From Chaetoceros tenuissimus (taxonomy: Eukaryota; Bacillariophyta; Thalassiosirophyceae; Chaetocerotales; Chaetocerotaceae): a DNA stretch of 64,000 bases. The notes below the pieces were generated by a model, which saw nothing but the letters and a program-made list of their open reading frames with translations, was not told where the DNA came from and searched no databases. The translations under genes and the position numbers were made by a program. Every line of letters begins with the position of its first letter. Position 1 is the stretch's first letter. Positions 1 through 10,192 of the stretch are shown one piece after another. Where the stretch lies: assembly GCA_021927905.1 (NCBI GenBank), contig BLLK01000020.1, positions 1,116,001 through 1,180,000 on the forward strand, read 5' to 3'.

Positions 1-128
1 ATTGTCATCACCAGGAATGATTGATTGTTTGAAAGCAGCTGGTGGATAGATTCGGACACTTTGGAATGAGGACATACAAGCGCATGATGCAGGGGAATAC
101 TGTGCCTTGCGATTTGTTCTTGTACTGA

Positions 129-756
129 AAAAAAGATACATTCATAAGTTTCGAGAATATTGAAATTCCAGGTGGTAAATCTGGTCGAGCCCAATCTATT
201 GCAAACGTTGGTGATAAATCCAAATTAGTAAAGAAAGATGATGTACTCGGGAAACACACATTTGTGTTGGGACCACAAAAGAGGGCGGAACAAACATTTT
301 TATCGATATGTAAAAGTTTTATCTTCATTCATTTCTGTAGACAAACAACAAAAAGATGATACCGATCCATTGTGGTATATCAAAATCTATGCAAGGAATA
401 GCTATTACAGATTTCTTTATGAGCAAGATACGTCTTCACGCTTCTCGAAAAATAACAGTATTGAAGATACATTTGCAAGAACTACTCATACGCATGGAAT
501 TCCATGCTTAAATTTCAGAGACTGCTCACGATTGGAAGATACTTATCGACCAGAATTCGAGCAAGGAAAAAATTCTATAGGAGAGGTCGAATTATCAAAC
601 GGAACAAGATTTTCAGCAGATGAAAATAGATTTTGTCTTTATCTCTCAGATCCAATGGATATCAAATATTGGTTTCCAGTGAAGGGACTTTGGCATCCAT
701 TAGCTGGACCATTGTTTGGAAAGACTGAAATTGAATACATTTTGGAAGATGAATAG
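129..756 (+). CDS. Hypothetical protein, 5' end unresolved
   Basis: I do not recognise this protein. The last part (341-756) is an open frame ending in FGKTEIEYILEDE. Upstream, a different frame (129-309) reads as convincing protein (ENIEIPGGKSGRAQSIANV, then KHTFVLGPQKRAEQTFLSI). The two frames join exactly if a 31-nt GT...TGTAG intron at 310-340 is removed, giving 198 residues. That intron is unusually short. Still further upstream the same frame reads protein-like (QLVDRFGHFGMRTYKRMMQ) but is closed by a TGA at 126-128, so either another intron lies there or the gene is decaying. A simpler reading starts at the ATG at 238 and gives 172 residues, but its first 35 residues look less like protein. 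The gene may begin outside the window. Confidence 0.35.
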
Positions 757-1022
757 AAAGGCAAAATTAGAGTGGCTAAGGGGGGACTACTTTGATGAAG
801 AAAATACAAAGTCATCGTCAACATTCATGTTGTGATGAACGCTGATACTGAAGATGTGAGCAGTGAAAGTGTGCATTTATTGCTCTAATAAACAGTCTGT
901 TACAATTTGTACAAGTGTATTTCTACAACCTACATAAACATCCCTCGACGAACCCAATGATTACACCATGTGCATTGTGTATCATTGATTCAAGCATCAC
1001 AAGCTCTTCGAAATGAACAGAC

Positions 1023-3718
1023 TCAGTTTTCATGACGTCCATGACAACCACAGTCACATGGTTTGTACCAGTTCTCTCTAAATTCCTTGAATACCTGCGG
1101 AAGTTGCAGATTTCCAGCACCGTCGCCCAAGTACAAGTCGTTGACGTCTTCGATCTTGGACACTACCCATGCATTCATCTTGTCTTCACTAGCAGTATGG
1201 GTCACCTTGTAGATTCGATTTTCTTTGAATGGCAGTAGATAAAGCGGGTCTCTACGATTTTCTCCATATTCTCGAAGATTCACGTTCAAGTATGCAAGTG
1301 ATACGACAGTTTGACCATGTAGCGTTCCGAGCTCATTGAGAACATGGTTGCGATGCTGCTCCTTGAATTCATCAGTGTCGACAATGTATTGATAACCACG
1401 CTCTTTTAGCCATTCTTCCATCGAAGGCAATGGTCCCACTTCAATCACAACACCAGTGAAGCGAAAAGGCTTACCATTGCACATTATGACAGTAGTATCT
1501 GTTCCTTGACCAACTTTTGCCCTTTGACCTGTAAAGAGACGGTTACACTTTGGATCCAATTCTTTGGCTTGTTTTGCCCAATCATCCTCAATCCATCCAT
1601 CTTTGACTTCGATGGTGCCCAAAGTAGAATCTTCGATGGAAGATCCAATTTCAGGAAGAGAAGAGGTGTAGGTACTTGGAATGGTCACATTTGATTCTTC
1701 AAGTTGCTTCATTTTCTCTTTCGCCACAAACTTTACTTCTAATACTAGATCTGCGGTGTTATCAGCTCCAGAATCATCAACATAAACTACTCTGAAAAGC
1801 AAGATGTCTTCATCTTCTACACGACCATCGACATCAGTTATTCGGCTATCGAGATCTGTTTCATTTCCCAAAGTAGATGAAGATGCTCCCATGTTAGTAT
1901 GACCGCAGCCACAGTGATAGCCACATTTATCGCTCCAATGCTCTCTGAAAGCCTCGAATTCCCGTGGTAGTGGCAAATTACCGTCATCATTACCAAAGTA
2001 CAACTCAGTAACGTCTTGAATATTGGACACTTGCCATACGCACATCTTCTTATCCTCATTAGCAACATATGTGACCTTGTAGATTCGCTGCTGTTTCATT
2101 GACGATGGGACAGGGTTAGGGTGAGCCTCGCCTGGGATTGCAATTTTTACATTCAGGTAGGAATATGATTCAAAGGTTTGACCATTGAGTGTTCCAAATT
2201 CCTTCAAAACTTTATCACGATGCTCCTCTTTATGTGTACACAATTTATCCAAACAGTGAGCGCAACATACATCACTTGTACCCATTTGCCATTCTTTTAG
2301 AGAAGGAAGCGGGCCAACTTTGGTAACTACACCAGTCAAACGACATGGTTGATCATTGACTCTGACAAAGGTCTCCGTAATCTGACCAACTTCTGCCTTA
2401 CGACCTTTCCAAAGAAATGTCTTGTGCGGTACATTTTCTTCACCATTTTTTGCCCAATGATTGAAAATGAATCCATTGTCAAAGTCGATAGTATTCATGT
2501 TGGCAGTATCTTCGAGATCATTCGGAGCACCAATCAGGTCTACAGTCGAGTCGGAAGCATTAGATTCGGTATCTTCTTCCATCGTGGAAACTGGACCTTG
2601 AATCTTTTTTGAATCAGTCTTCGAGGATTCTTTGGACAGCTCCATCTCCTTGACTTGTTTGGAACCAGTAGCAATTGTTGAACAAAGATCTTCGTCATTT
2701 TTGCCGCCAAATTTTGCTTCCCATTTTCTAAATGACTCTGGTAGAGGTATGGCTCCATCAGCACCGCTCGCATGCTTTTCTGTTACATCTTCGATCTTGG
2801 TGACTTCCCATACAAGCTCTAAGGATTCGTTGGCAACATGAGTAACTTTGTATAGTCGATCCTGCTTGAAAGGCAAATTCATCTCCCTGTAGTAAAAATC
2901 GAAATTCAAAACTGCAAGTGACACCACCACTTGACCATTGATTGTTCCAAATTGAGCAAGTTGGAAACCACGGAAGCCTTCCTTTTGACAGGGGTTTAGC
3001 TCTTCGAATGGGATACACTTATTGCACTTTGTATCGTAGCAGGTTTTACTCGTCCATTGTTCCATCGAAGGCAATTCACCTACTTCAGTGACCATCCCTG
3101 AAAGTCGGCACCAATTGCCATTCCCTAGAGTGACTTGAGTCTCTGTTCTTTGATCCTTTTCAGGCTTGCGTCCAGTGAAAAGGAATTTATGCGGTTTTTG
3201 ACGCACCCCTTGGCCCAGTCATCCTTTATGAATCCTTGTTTGAAATCAATGCATGCATAGGAAGGTCCAGTCAGGTCTACGGTCGAGTTGGAAGAATCAG
3301 ACTCGGTATCTTCTTCCGTCTTGGAACCTAGTGCTAGTCCTTCAATTTCTTTGGACAGATCATTCTCCGAACTAGTAGCAATGGTCAGAAGAAGATCTTT
3401 GTCATTTCCAAGTTTGATTTTTTGTGCTTCATTCGGAGTAGATACTGTCTTGCCAAGAATCTCTTGAGGTTCAACCGACTGCGGTTCATCAAGTACTTTG
3501 CTTTCAATAGATGTACTTGACTAGAAAGAGATGGGGAAGAAATGAGTTTTATAAATTGAAACGGAATAGATGAATCAACATCAAATGCAACCGACAACCG
3601 ATGGAACAAGAGGTGTCGATACTCTCATTCGCACCGATCCAACGACCATCTATACTCTACCTGTATGCCATCTTACCTCTGCAAGAGGAGTAGCTGGGAT
3701 GGTTTGATGACTATTCAT
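1023..3718 (-). CDS. Protein of three tandem ~200-residue repeats, unknown function, one frame break
   Basis: I do not recognise the family. A first exon at 3677-3718 (ATG at 3718, 14 codons) is joined over a GTAAGA...CTAG intron (3521-3676) to a long exon at 1023-3520. Each of three repeats carries the same landmarks: DDWAK/HWAK, an LFTGRK-like stretch, CRLTGVVTEVGPLPSMEEW-like text, FGTLNGQTVVSLAYLN-like text, YKVTHVANED, then SKIEDVTELYLGDDAGNLPLP. Repeats 2 and 3 end in Cys/His-rich tails (CGYHCGCGH, CDCGCHG), possibly metal-binding. The acidic linker (EEDTESxxSxSTVDL) before repeat 1 recurs before repeat 2, so linker and repeat were duplicated together. Near 3204-3208, in a run of four Gs, the frame shifts: the upstream frame reads IKDDWAKG and the downstream one RQKPHKFLFTGRK, as if one G were missing. 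This could be a sequence error or a real lesion. There is no signal peptide. Confidence 0.65.
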
Positions 3719-3987
3719 TTCTAGAAACTAGTTGTGTATAGCAGAGTAAACGTGTTGTGAACTAGTATTGAAATGAACGCTGATGGAGGAGATGGAGATG
3801 GAGATGGACTCGAAGAGAAAAGATCTCAGATGATGATCTGGAGTGATGATGTCTCCGCCTGTCATCTACTACTATTTTAGTGTCTTTTATGTGGCTAGGT
3901 CGAAAATCTTCAAGATTTACATTTTTTTGGTTAGTGAGCCAGTTAATTAATGTGGAATACGTAGAAGTATGGTACTCTCTCTAGCAA

Positions 3988-4031
<44 letters not shown>

Positions 4032-5108
4032 AAATATAAATTTAATAGCAACAATTATAGCAACCACCAGCAGTTACAACAATAGAACTGCTACTTCAAA
4101 TATACACTTTTTTGACCATGAACATTTTTATTTTACTTTGATTAGGTAGTTCCAAAATCTTCCTCTCCTTCAAAAAGATTTCTAAACATCACCTCCACAC
4201 AAATCACATGACTCTGGACAAATTGAACTATACTACTAAAGCTAATGCAGAATTGCAAAATTGTTTTTATTAGTAGTCTAATTGAAACTTTTCCTTGAAC
4301 TGAAAAAGCTCATGGAGGAAATAGATGGCAAGGCATCAATGGTAACGAAAACTTGGATACTGTGTAGATGTGTAGACAATAATTCAACAAATACAAACGC
4401 GGCATTATTATTTAAAAAACGTGACCATAATGTTACATCCAAAGATCATATAAAGTTCCATAAATCATGAAAAGTTGTATTTGGAGGATGCGAACACCAT
4501 TGACTTTTATATCTTTGCACATGTATGTTACACAGTGCTTACTGCATCTTTGATGAGTGGTATGAGTAAGCACCATATCTTTTTTTTGTATCTTCTCTAT
4601 TGAAGGAGGCTTCTAAGGAAGATCGTGAAGATGAAAAAGACTTTCATTGCATTTCATGCGACTGAATTCCGTTCATGGAATTTATGTCTGAGAAGCATTC
4701 AAATTTGACAAATTTAAAAACTCAAAAAACACGACTGATGCAAGGGCTTATGTAAGTTCAAAATATTGACAAATATATATTCCTCTTCCTCTTACATGGC
4801 TTCTCATGAAAAGAATGAAGAATTGTATCGTTTATAGTCCACTGATGCGATGATTGCATTCTTCGTCAAAAGATTTTGTATCTTTCTTTCCATTATTTCC
4901 AGTTGTAGTTTACGCTTCAAGTTATTGTACTATTTGGAGAGACATAATATCCATTAGTCCACCAAACTTTTCATCATAAGGTGAGAAAGAATAATCAAAT
5001 ATTGCCGCACCTTTGAGAAGAACCCTTTTATCTGAAAAGATTTTCTTTGTGTTCTGGATTTTGTGTTCTCATCCATCTTCACTTTGAAATAGATATTTTG
5101 CAATCATT
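3719..5108. other. Intergenic spacer, no supported gene
   Basis: About 1.4 kb between the starts of two divergent genes. It holds an (AT)18 microsatellite, A/T-rich runs and a 62-codon open stretch at 4282-4470 with no recognisable protein character. It presumably contains the promoter of the secreted protein at 5109 and of the repeat gene on the other strand. I see no RNA gene or mobile element. Confidence 0.6.
3993..4028. repeat. (AT)18 microsatellite
   Basis: Uninterrupted AT dinucleotide repeat of 36 bases, followed by further A/T-rich sequence. Likely polymorphic in length. Confidence 0.95.
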
Positions 5109-6420
5109 ATGAAGTTCAGACTATCGGTTGCTATCGCTACCATCCTCGCCAGCGATGATTCCTCTGTTTATGCAAGAAACTACATTAGATATCGTCATGC
5201 TCATAGATCATTAAGTTCCGGAAAGGGTTCAATGGATACTACACCATCGAAAGGATCTGCTGACGGTGCGAAAGGTAAAGGCTCATCTAGCAAAGCACCA
5301 AGTGCCCCCTCTAAAGGATCTGCTGACGGCATTCCATCAAGTCCTACAAAAGGGAAAGGAAGCAAAGGATCAATGGACGGAGTTCCTTCTGCTCCGAGCG
5401 CTCCAAGTAAAGGCAAAGGATCAAGCACGCCTTCCAAAGGAAAAGGGAAAACTCCAAGTCCTACACCAGAACCAACACCTGAGGTAGGGAGCATTTAAGT
5501 ATATACTTTGTTTGTGAAATGATTTTGTGCTCATGACTTTGATTTAACAGCCAACTCCTGAACCGACTGCAGAACCAACTCCTGAGCCGACACCAGAGGT
5601 AAACGCCTTGCAAAATATGCTTCATCAATGTTGATAGATTTTTCTTACCCAGTTTTATCTTCTCAAATATAGCCAACCCCTGAACCGACAGCGGAACCAA
5701 CTCCAGAACCAACTCCAGAACCTACCCCAGCGGTGAGAATTTTCTAAAAATTGAACTTGTATTCTGCTTCTAAAATCTGAAGATAGTTTTGTTTCTAACC
5801 TTTGTAACACTTTTCATGAATATCCTTCACAGCCTACTCCAGCACCTACTCCAGCACCTACTCCAAACGTAAGTTTATCATGTGTGTATGTAAAGTTTCT
5901 TGGGAAGCAGACTAACTGAAGACTGATGAATATTGTTTTGATAATATTACAGCCAACAGCAGCACCAACTGAGGCGCCAATTGCTCTGATTGGACCATCA
6001 AAAGGCAAAGGATCAATGAATCCAAGTAAAGGCAAAGGATCAATGGACGGAGTTCCTTCTGCTCCAAGCGCTCCAAGTAAAGGCAAAGGATCAATGGACG
6101 GAGTTCCTTCCGCTCCATCGAAGGGATCTACTGGCGGAGTTCCTTCAGCTCCATCGAAGGGATCTACTGGCGGAGTTCCTTCAGCTCCATCGAAGGGATC
6201 TCCTGGCACAGCGCCTTCAAAGGGATCTAACGAGGCGACATATGTTGTCCTTTCCGATGAATGTATCGACAATGAAGACTACGCATTTTTGTCTTGGGGT
6301 GGAGATCTTGTAGGTTGTTGGTGGATTACAGAGCATGAAAGCACTACTGCTAACCGTCAGGCACATCATTGTAATGATGAAGAGTTTGCGGCAAATTGCT
6401 GTGCAGCTTGTTTGAATTAA
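5109..6420 (+). CDS. Secreted Lys/Ser/Gly-Pro/Thr repeat protein with Cys-rich tail, candidate cell-wall protein
   Basis: Five exons: 5109-5483, 5551-5598, 5673-5732, 5833-5868 and 5953-6420, all with GT-AG, phase-0 introns, giving 328 residues. The order is a signal peptide (MKFRLSVAIATILA...), an RXL-type site (HRSL, near residue 36), tandem SKGKGS / SMDGVPSAPSK repeats, a PTPEPT/PTPAPT hinge encoded by the three small exons, more SKGKGSMDG and GSTGGVPSAPSK repeats, and a C-terminal module with spaced cysteines (CIDNEDY...GCWW...HHC...NCCAAC). Signal peptide, RXL cleavage site and Lys/Ser-rich repeats recall diatom silaffins and cingulins, and the Cys tail resembles small secreted ShK-like modules. 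A role in the frustule or extracellular matrix is inference. The adjacent Pro-Thr exons look like products of exon duplication. Confidence 0.8.
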
Positions 6421-6747
6421 TTTTCGTCTTCATATCCAATTTAGTGAAATATATGTAAAAAAGTCCCTGCACTTTGTATCAAATTTGATAGGATGTTGCT
6501 GTTTTAAATGTGCTTTTGCTGACAAGAGAATGGAGTCACTATTGAAAGTAAAAGAACATTCATTGGGGGCAAAATATTTATAGTACTTTGATAATTCATT
6601 ATGTAACAACCGTTACTTATATAGCATTAGACCAGTTAGAATCAGTAGAATCCAAACATTTTTCAGTCATGGTATCATCTTCTGCAGTAAAGCATGGACG
6701 AACATTAGCCGAGATAATATTACTTGATCCAAGTATTTGACTGGAAA
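6421..6747. other. Short convergent intergenic region
   Basis: Lies between the 3' ends of two convergent genes. It is A/T-rich and presumably holds both polyadenylation regions. I see nothing else in it. Confidence 0.6.
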
Positions 6748-8043
6748 CTATAAATTTGATGAGCAGATGTCATCATTGACAGCACTCGCAATACTATCAA
6801 TATGAAACACATCCTTGACAAGAGAAATTGCTGATATAGACAGAGCATATGCACAAGCATCGTGAACAAATGCCTTATCATGTCCATCAATACCGGAACG
6901 CAATGGCCTTGGTAGCTCTATTTGCACAGTATTCATGCGCACCCCATCAATGTTCGGCCTTCTCCAATCAAGATACTCATGGTAGATGATGGTAAATCCT
7001 CCCGAGAAGTACTTGCATCTTTTACAAGTATCATCTCTTACAGCACCACAATAGATTGGATCCATTGTTGTAGCATAAGGATTGGGAAACTCTTTACTTG
7101 GAAGGCCTAGACCAATCTTAGGATATCCAGTGGAGTTTGGATGGCTTTGGAAGACATTGTAAAATCTGGTCCCAAGACTATTTTCACCTCGTACCAAAGA
7201 CTCCAGATCGTACTCAGGCAATGAGCTCATATGAGTTAGTGTGCTGTTTGCAATATCATCAACACGATTGTCAAGTAAAGAATCTTCCATATTGTAACCC
7301 CAGTGGATAAAAGGCAGGTCATCATTTCCCCCACTTCTCCAATCATTTGCACCAGCATATCCATGAAGATCAATGAGTAATCCTTTGACACCCTCCACGA
7401 ATCTACCATTCTTTAGACGTCCTGTGACAGTACCAAACTTTTGCTTTACCTTGACTTGAGCTTGGGAAATAAAGTCATGAAATGCATTCCATGCTCCTTC
7501 GGCGATGGGATTACCCTGAGCAGCAACATCAATGTATCTATTCATATCCACTTTTGACCTATGTAAATGATTAATTACAAAGTAAGGAACAAGATTCCAA
7601 TTATCAATTGTAGCAGAAACAGTTGCAAAACCAAGTTCATCAGTGTTTGCATCTGAAACTGTCGCAAAGCCATTTGAACCAGCACCCTGTATTCCGACTG
7701 GATGCTTATCTTCGGTACGGGTTGGGACATATTTTGGCTTAAATCTTCCTCCATGACCTACACTAATCACTAATGGTGCAGCATCTTCAATGTTTTTAGG
7801 TCCTAGTATTTCCACAAGTACATCTCCATTGTGTGTATACTGATCAATGACAACCAGTCCAGCTTTATTGAGAGACAAGCTTGAAAATTTCGCAAGAGTT
7901 GGAGAATAACCTTTTTCTCGAACTATTTTATTGGATGCGATTGCCATGGTAGCTGTTGCTGACACAAACTCTCTTCTGCCCCATTGAGATTCACTCGGTG
8001 TAAAAGCAAATGCTGAGACCAGTACAAAGAGCAATCTAAGCAT
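6748..8043 (-). CDS. N-formylglutamate amidohydrolase-like protein, signal peptide or plastid pre-sequence
   Basis: 431 residues from the ATG at 8043; a further open stretch upstream begins only at GTG. The N-terminus (MLRLLFVLVSAFAFTPSE) is a signal peptide with Phe at the likely cleavage site, as in diatom plastid pre-sequences. The body shows the outline of the N-formylglutamate amidohydrolase family, a metallohydrolase group: VISVGHGGRF (usual SxxHxG), VDMNRYID (usual D-x-N-R), LLIDLHGY (metal-binding DLHG) and a late IELPRPLR. Several cysteines (YCGAVRDDTCKRCKY) and Asn-glycosylation sequons occur in the second half. By family, it would hydrolyse an N-acyl amino acid or similar amide. 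The actual substrate is unknown and the assignment rests on short motifs. Confidence 0.6.
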   Translation of the reverse strand: MLRLLFVLVSAFAFTPSESQWGRREFVSATATMAIASNKIVREKGYSPTLAKFSSLSLNKAGLVVIDQYTHNGDVLVEILGPKNIEDAAPLVISVGHGGRFKPKYVPTRTEDKHPVGIQGAGSNGFATVSDANTDELGFATVSATIDNWNLVPYFVINHLHRSKVDMNRYIDVAAQGNPIAEGAWNAFHDFISQAQVKVKQKFGTVTGRLKNGRFVEGVKGLLIDLHGYAGANDWRSGGNDDLPFIHWGYNMEDSLLDNRVDDIANSTLTHMSSLPEYDLESLVRGENSLGTRFYNVFQSHPNSTGYPKIGLGLPSKEFPNPYATTMDPIYCGAVRDDTCKRCKYFSGGFTIIYHEYLDWRRPNIDGVRMNTVQIELPRPLRSGIDGHDKAFVHDACAYALSISAISLVKDVFHIDSIASAVNDDICSSNL

Positions 8044-8332
8044 TAGAAAGATCGACCTGTTGAGCACCACACAATATGAGAAAATGAAATGATGTGTTGT
8101 TGATGAGACGATGAGACCTTCATTATTAGTGCAGACGCCGTTTAACGTGCAGAAATGAGGTAAGCCATGTCAAAACGCCTAAAAATGACAAGAAGAAAAG
8201 TAGGACACGACTTGAAGCACTTGAAATTAGGGTGTACTTACTTTTTAAAAACTATTCACCAAACATGAGCTTTGGCTTTTACTCACTACTTTCATTACAT
8301 TTTCATTACGTACAGTATTACTATCGACAACT

Positions 8333-9319
8333 ATGTCTGATTCTTTAGACACAACATCAAGCCCTTCCAATGCAAATGCGACAAATATAACAGATAAGGA
8401 TGTATCCAGCAATGGTATGGGTGAAGAAGATGCCTCCAAAAAACGAAATGCACCCGAAGATGAACCGGATGCTGTAGATGACAAACTTGATGCCAACAAG
8501 ACAGTCGAAGAAGATACAGCGATGGATATAGATGAAGCTAGTGCAAATGATATGTCACCCAATAGCAACTCACCGCCAAAAAAGAAAGCCAAACTAGATG
8601 TCCAGAAAAAGGATACAAAGTCATCTTCTTTCAATACGATAGAGTCTCTTTTAGCCGTCCCTACAAATTACATACTCCGAAAGACATCGTCGCAAAACAA
8701 GAATCCCCGCCTCTTATCAAGCATGGAGGCAAAGCTGTTGCTTCAAATAACCACTTTATCCTATGAAATAGATGCTTTGATTCAAATGAGTATAGAAGCA
8801 ATTGAAAATTCACACCAATGCAAACGCTTTTCTCAAGACATACATGAAAGTCAAAATGTATTCTTGAGACCACTACTCTGTTTACTTCATACGCATGGAA
8901 GGGTTATTCCTCAGCAGATTGTGCAACATGTACAAAATCACTTGGAAGAAATATTGACTCATTTCCCAATTGTCATTCAGTCATTGAAGCAGTGTGCAGA
9001 GCAAAATTGGTCTGTTAGCAATGCTCTAGATGGTATGGAAATTGGAATGCTCGGTAAAGAAAAGGGGCTTTTAGCGGAACTCGAAGAAGAAGTCTGCAAT
9101 AGAATGGAGAAATTGATGAATATATGTAATGATGGAAATTTTATATCACAAGAAGCTTTCAATGAGAAGTCCATGAAGGATTTTTGTACACAATTGTTTG
9201 ATGGGAACAACAATACTGAATCATCATCTGATGCGTTGACAAGGAATGAATCGGACTATGATGCAGCATCTGCATTGGGTATGCTTGCTGCAGTTGGTAC
9301 ATCTACTTTGAATAAATAA
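8333..9319 (+). CDS. Hypothetical nuclear-type protein with acidic N-terminus and basic NLS
   Basis: 328 residues, one exon, ATG at 8333. Residues 1-80 are acidic and low in complexity (Asp/Glu/Ser/Asn). A classical nuclear localisation signal follows (PPKKKAKLDVQKK, near residues 82-94). The remainder is predicted helical with no motif I know. A Cys/His-containing stretch (RPLLCLLHTHGRVIPQQIV) lies near residue 185. The C-terminus ends in an Ala/Leu-rich helix (YDAASALGMLAAVG). Nuclear location is inferred from the NLS alone, and I assign no function. It lies head-to-head with the amidohydrolase-like gene about 290 bases away, so the two may share a promoter. Confidence 0.7.
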   Translation: MSDSLDTTSSPSNANATNITDKDVSSNGMGEEDASKKRNAPEDEPDAVDDKLDANKTVEEDTAMDIDEASANDMSPNSNSPPKKKAKLDVQKKDTKSSSFNTIESLLAVPTNYILRKTSSQNKNPRLLSSMEAKLLLQITTLSYEIDALIQMSIEAIENSHQCKRFSQDIHESQNVFLRPLLCLLHTHGRVIPQQIVQHVQNHLEEILTHFPIVIQSLKQCAEQNWSVSNALDGMEIGMLGKEKGLLAELEEEVCNRMEKLMNICNDGNFISQEAFNEKSMKDFCTQLFDGNNNTESSSDALTRNESDYDAASALGMLAAVGTSTLNK

Positions 9320-9379
9320 TAAATTGAATTATTACATTTTCATGTACACTCTAAAAGTTTTGCTAAAAATTACAATTTA

Positions 9380-10192
9380 CTACTTGTTCACAGTATTTGG
9401 TCCAATAGAGGCTACCCAAGCACATGCATATAGGAGATACGTCAACCATGTGATATTGAAAAACATGAATGATCGAAAGTTGTTTTTTCCAATGCATTGA
9501 CCCATCCATGGACAGTGATGATCATATCCATCAACACAGACATTGCAATCTGGACAGTGTGCAGCATTTGGCGGTTGATATACTTCACAAGCTCCACAAT
9601 ATCGCCAACCTTCTTCTTCTCCTTGCGTATGATTATCAAGTCCTGAGTATTCTCCCTGAGTCTGGTAGTCATGTCCAAAGAACTCACTTATCTTCACCGA
9701 ATCCATGACAATGCTGGGATCCCTACACGCGACACTAAAGAGTGCAACAGTAGATTGTATAGTCAACCATATACAAATGACTGCACTTGTAATTCCTATA
9801 TCTTCATATGCTTTCATTGTAAAGTAATAGCTTGCAAAATAAAGCAGTCCAATTGTAAATATCAATCCCGGCCAATGAGGCCCCACGACGCCGAGCTTAT
9901 ATTTTCTATAAAGCGTTTGATTCCATACGATTACATTTCCGACCTTTTTACAGGAACAGCAACCCCCATTTTTGTTCTTTTTACTTTGCTGAGAACTTTT
10001 CTTCGCAACTGCTTCATCGTCCATCTCAATTTCTAACATGGCATCTAAATCTTTATCTTCCTTCTCTCCTTTTCTACCAGCATATATTCGAGAAGGGGGC
10101 AGGAGGTCATCCATGCTATCGGCGGCTAAACATTCTGAATCAGAGCTCTCATAGCTATGAACAGATCCTGAATCTTCTTTTGTTGAGCTCAT
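9380..10192 (-). CDS. DHHC-type palmitoyltransferase
   Basis: 270 residues, single exon, ATG at 10192. DHHC proteins attach palmitate to cysteines of target proteins in Golgi, plasma or other membranes. An acidic cytosolic N-terminus and a cysteine cluster (GGCCSCKK) precede two membrane segments (about residues 105-125 and 132-155). The zinc-binding Cys-rich domain follows (CGACEVYQPPNAAHCPDC, then DGYDHHCPWMGQCIGKNNF) with the catalytic DHHC intact, and then one more membrane segment (FMFFNITWLTYLLYACAWV). The protein stops shortly afterwards, where most family members have a fourth membrane segment, so it is short at the C-terminus. It is divergent from the kinase gene at 10656. Confidence 0.9.
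   Translation of the reverse strand: MSSTKEDSGSVHSYESSDSECLAADSMDDLLPPSRIYAGRKGEKEDKDLDAMLEIEMDDEAVAKKSSQQSKKNKNGGCCSCKKVGNVIVWNQTLYRKYKLGVVGPHWPGLIFTIGLLYFASYYFTMKAYEDIGITSAVICIWLTIQSTVALFSVACRDPSIVMDSVKISEFFGHDYQTQGEYSGLDNHTQGEEEGWRYCGACEVYQPPNAAHCPDCNVCVDGYDHHCPWMGQCIGKNNFRSFMFFNITWLTYLLYACAWVASIGPNTVNK

Noticed and set aside
4282-4470. 62-codon open frame in the AT-rich spacer
   Set aside because: No domain, no conserved-looking composition, and it lies among microsatellite and A/T-rich DNA.
5201-5494. Minus-strand frame of 97 codons opposite the SKGKG repeats
   Set aside because: It is the mirror of the repeat codons (Gly/Leu/Pro/Asp-rich) and has no independent support.
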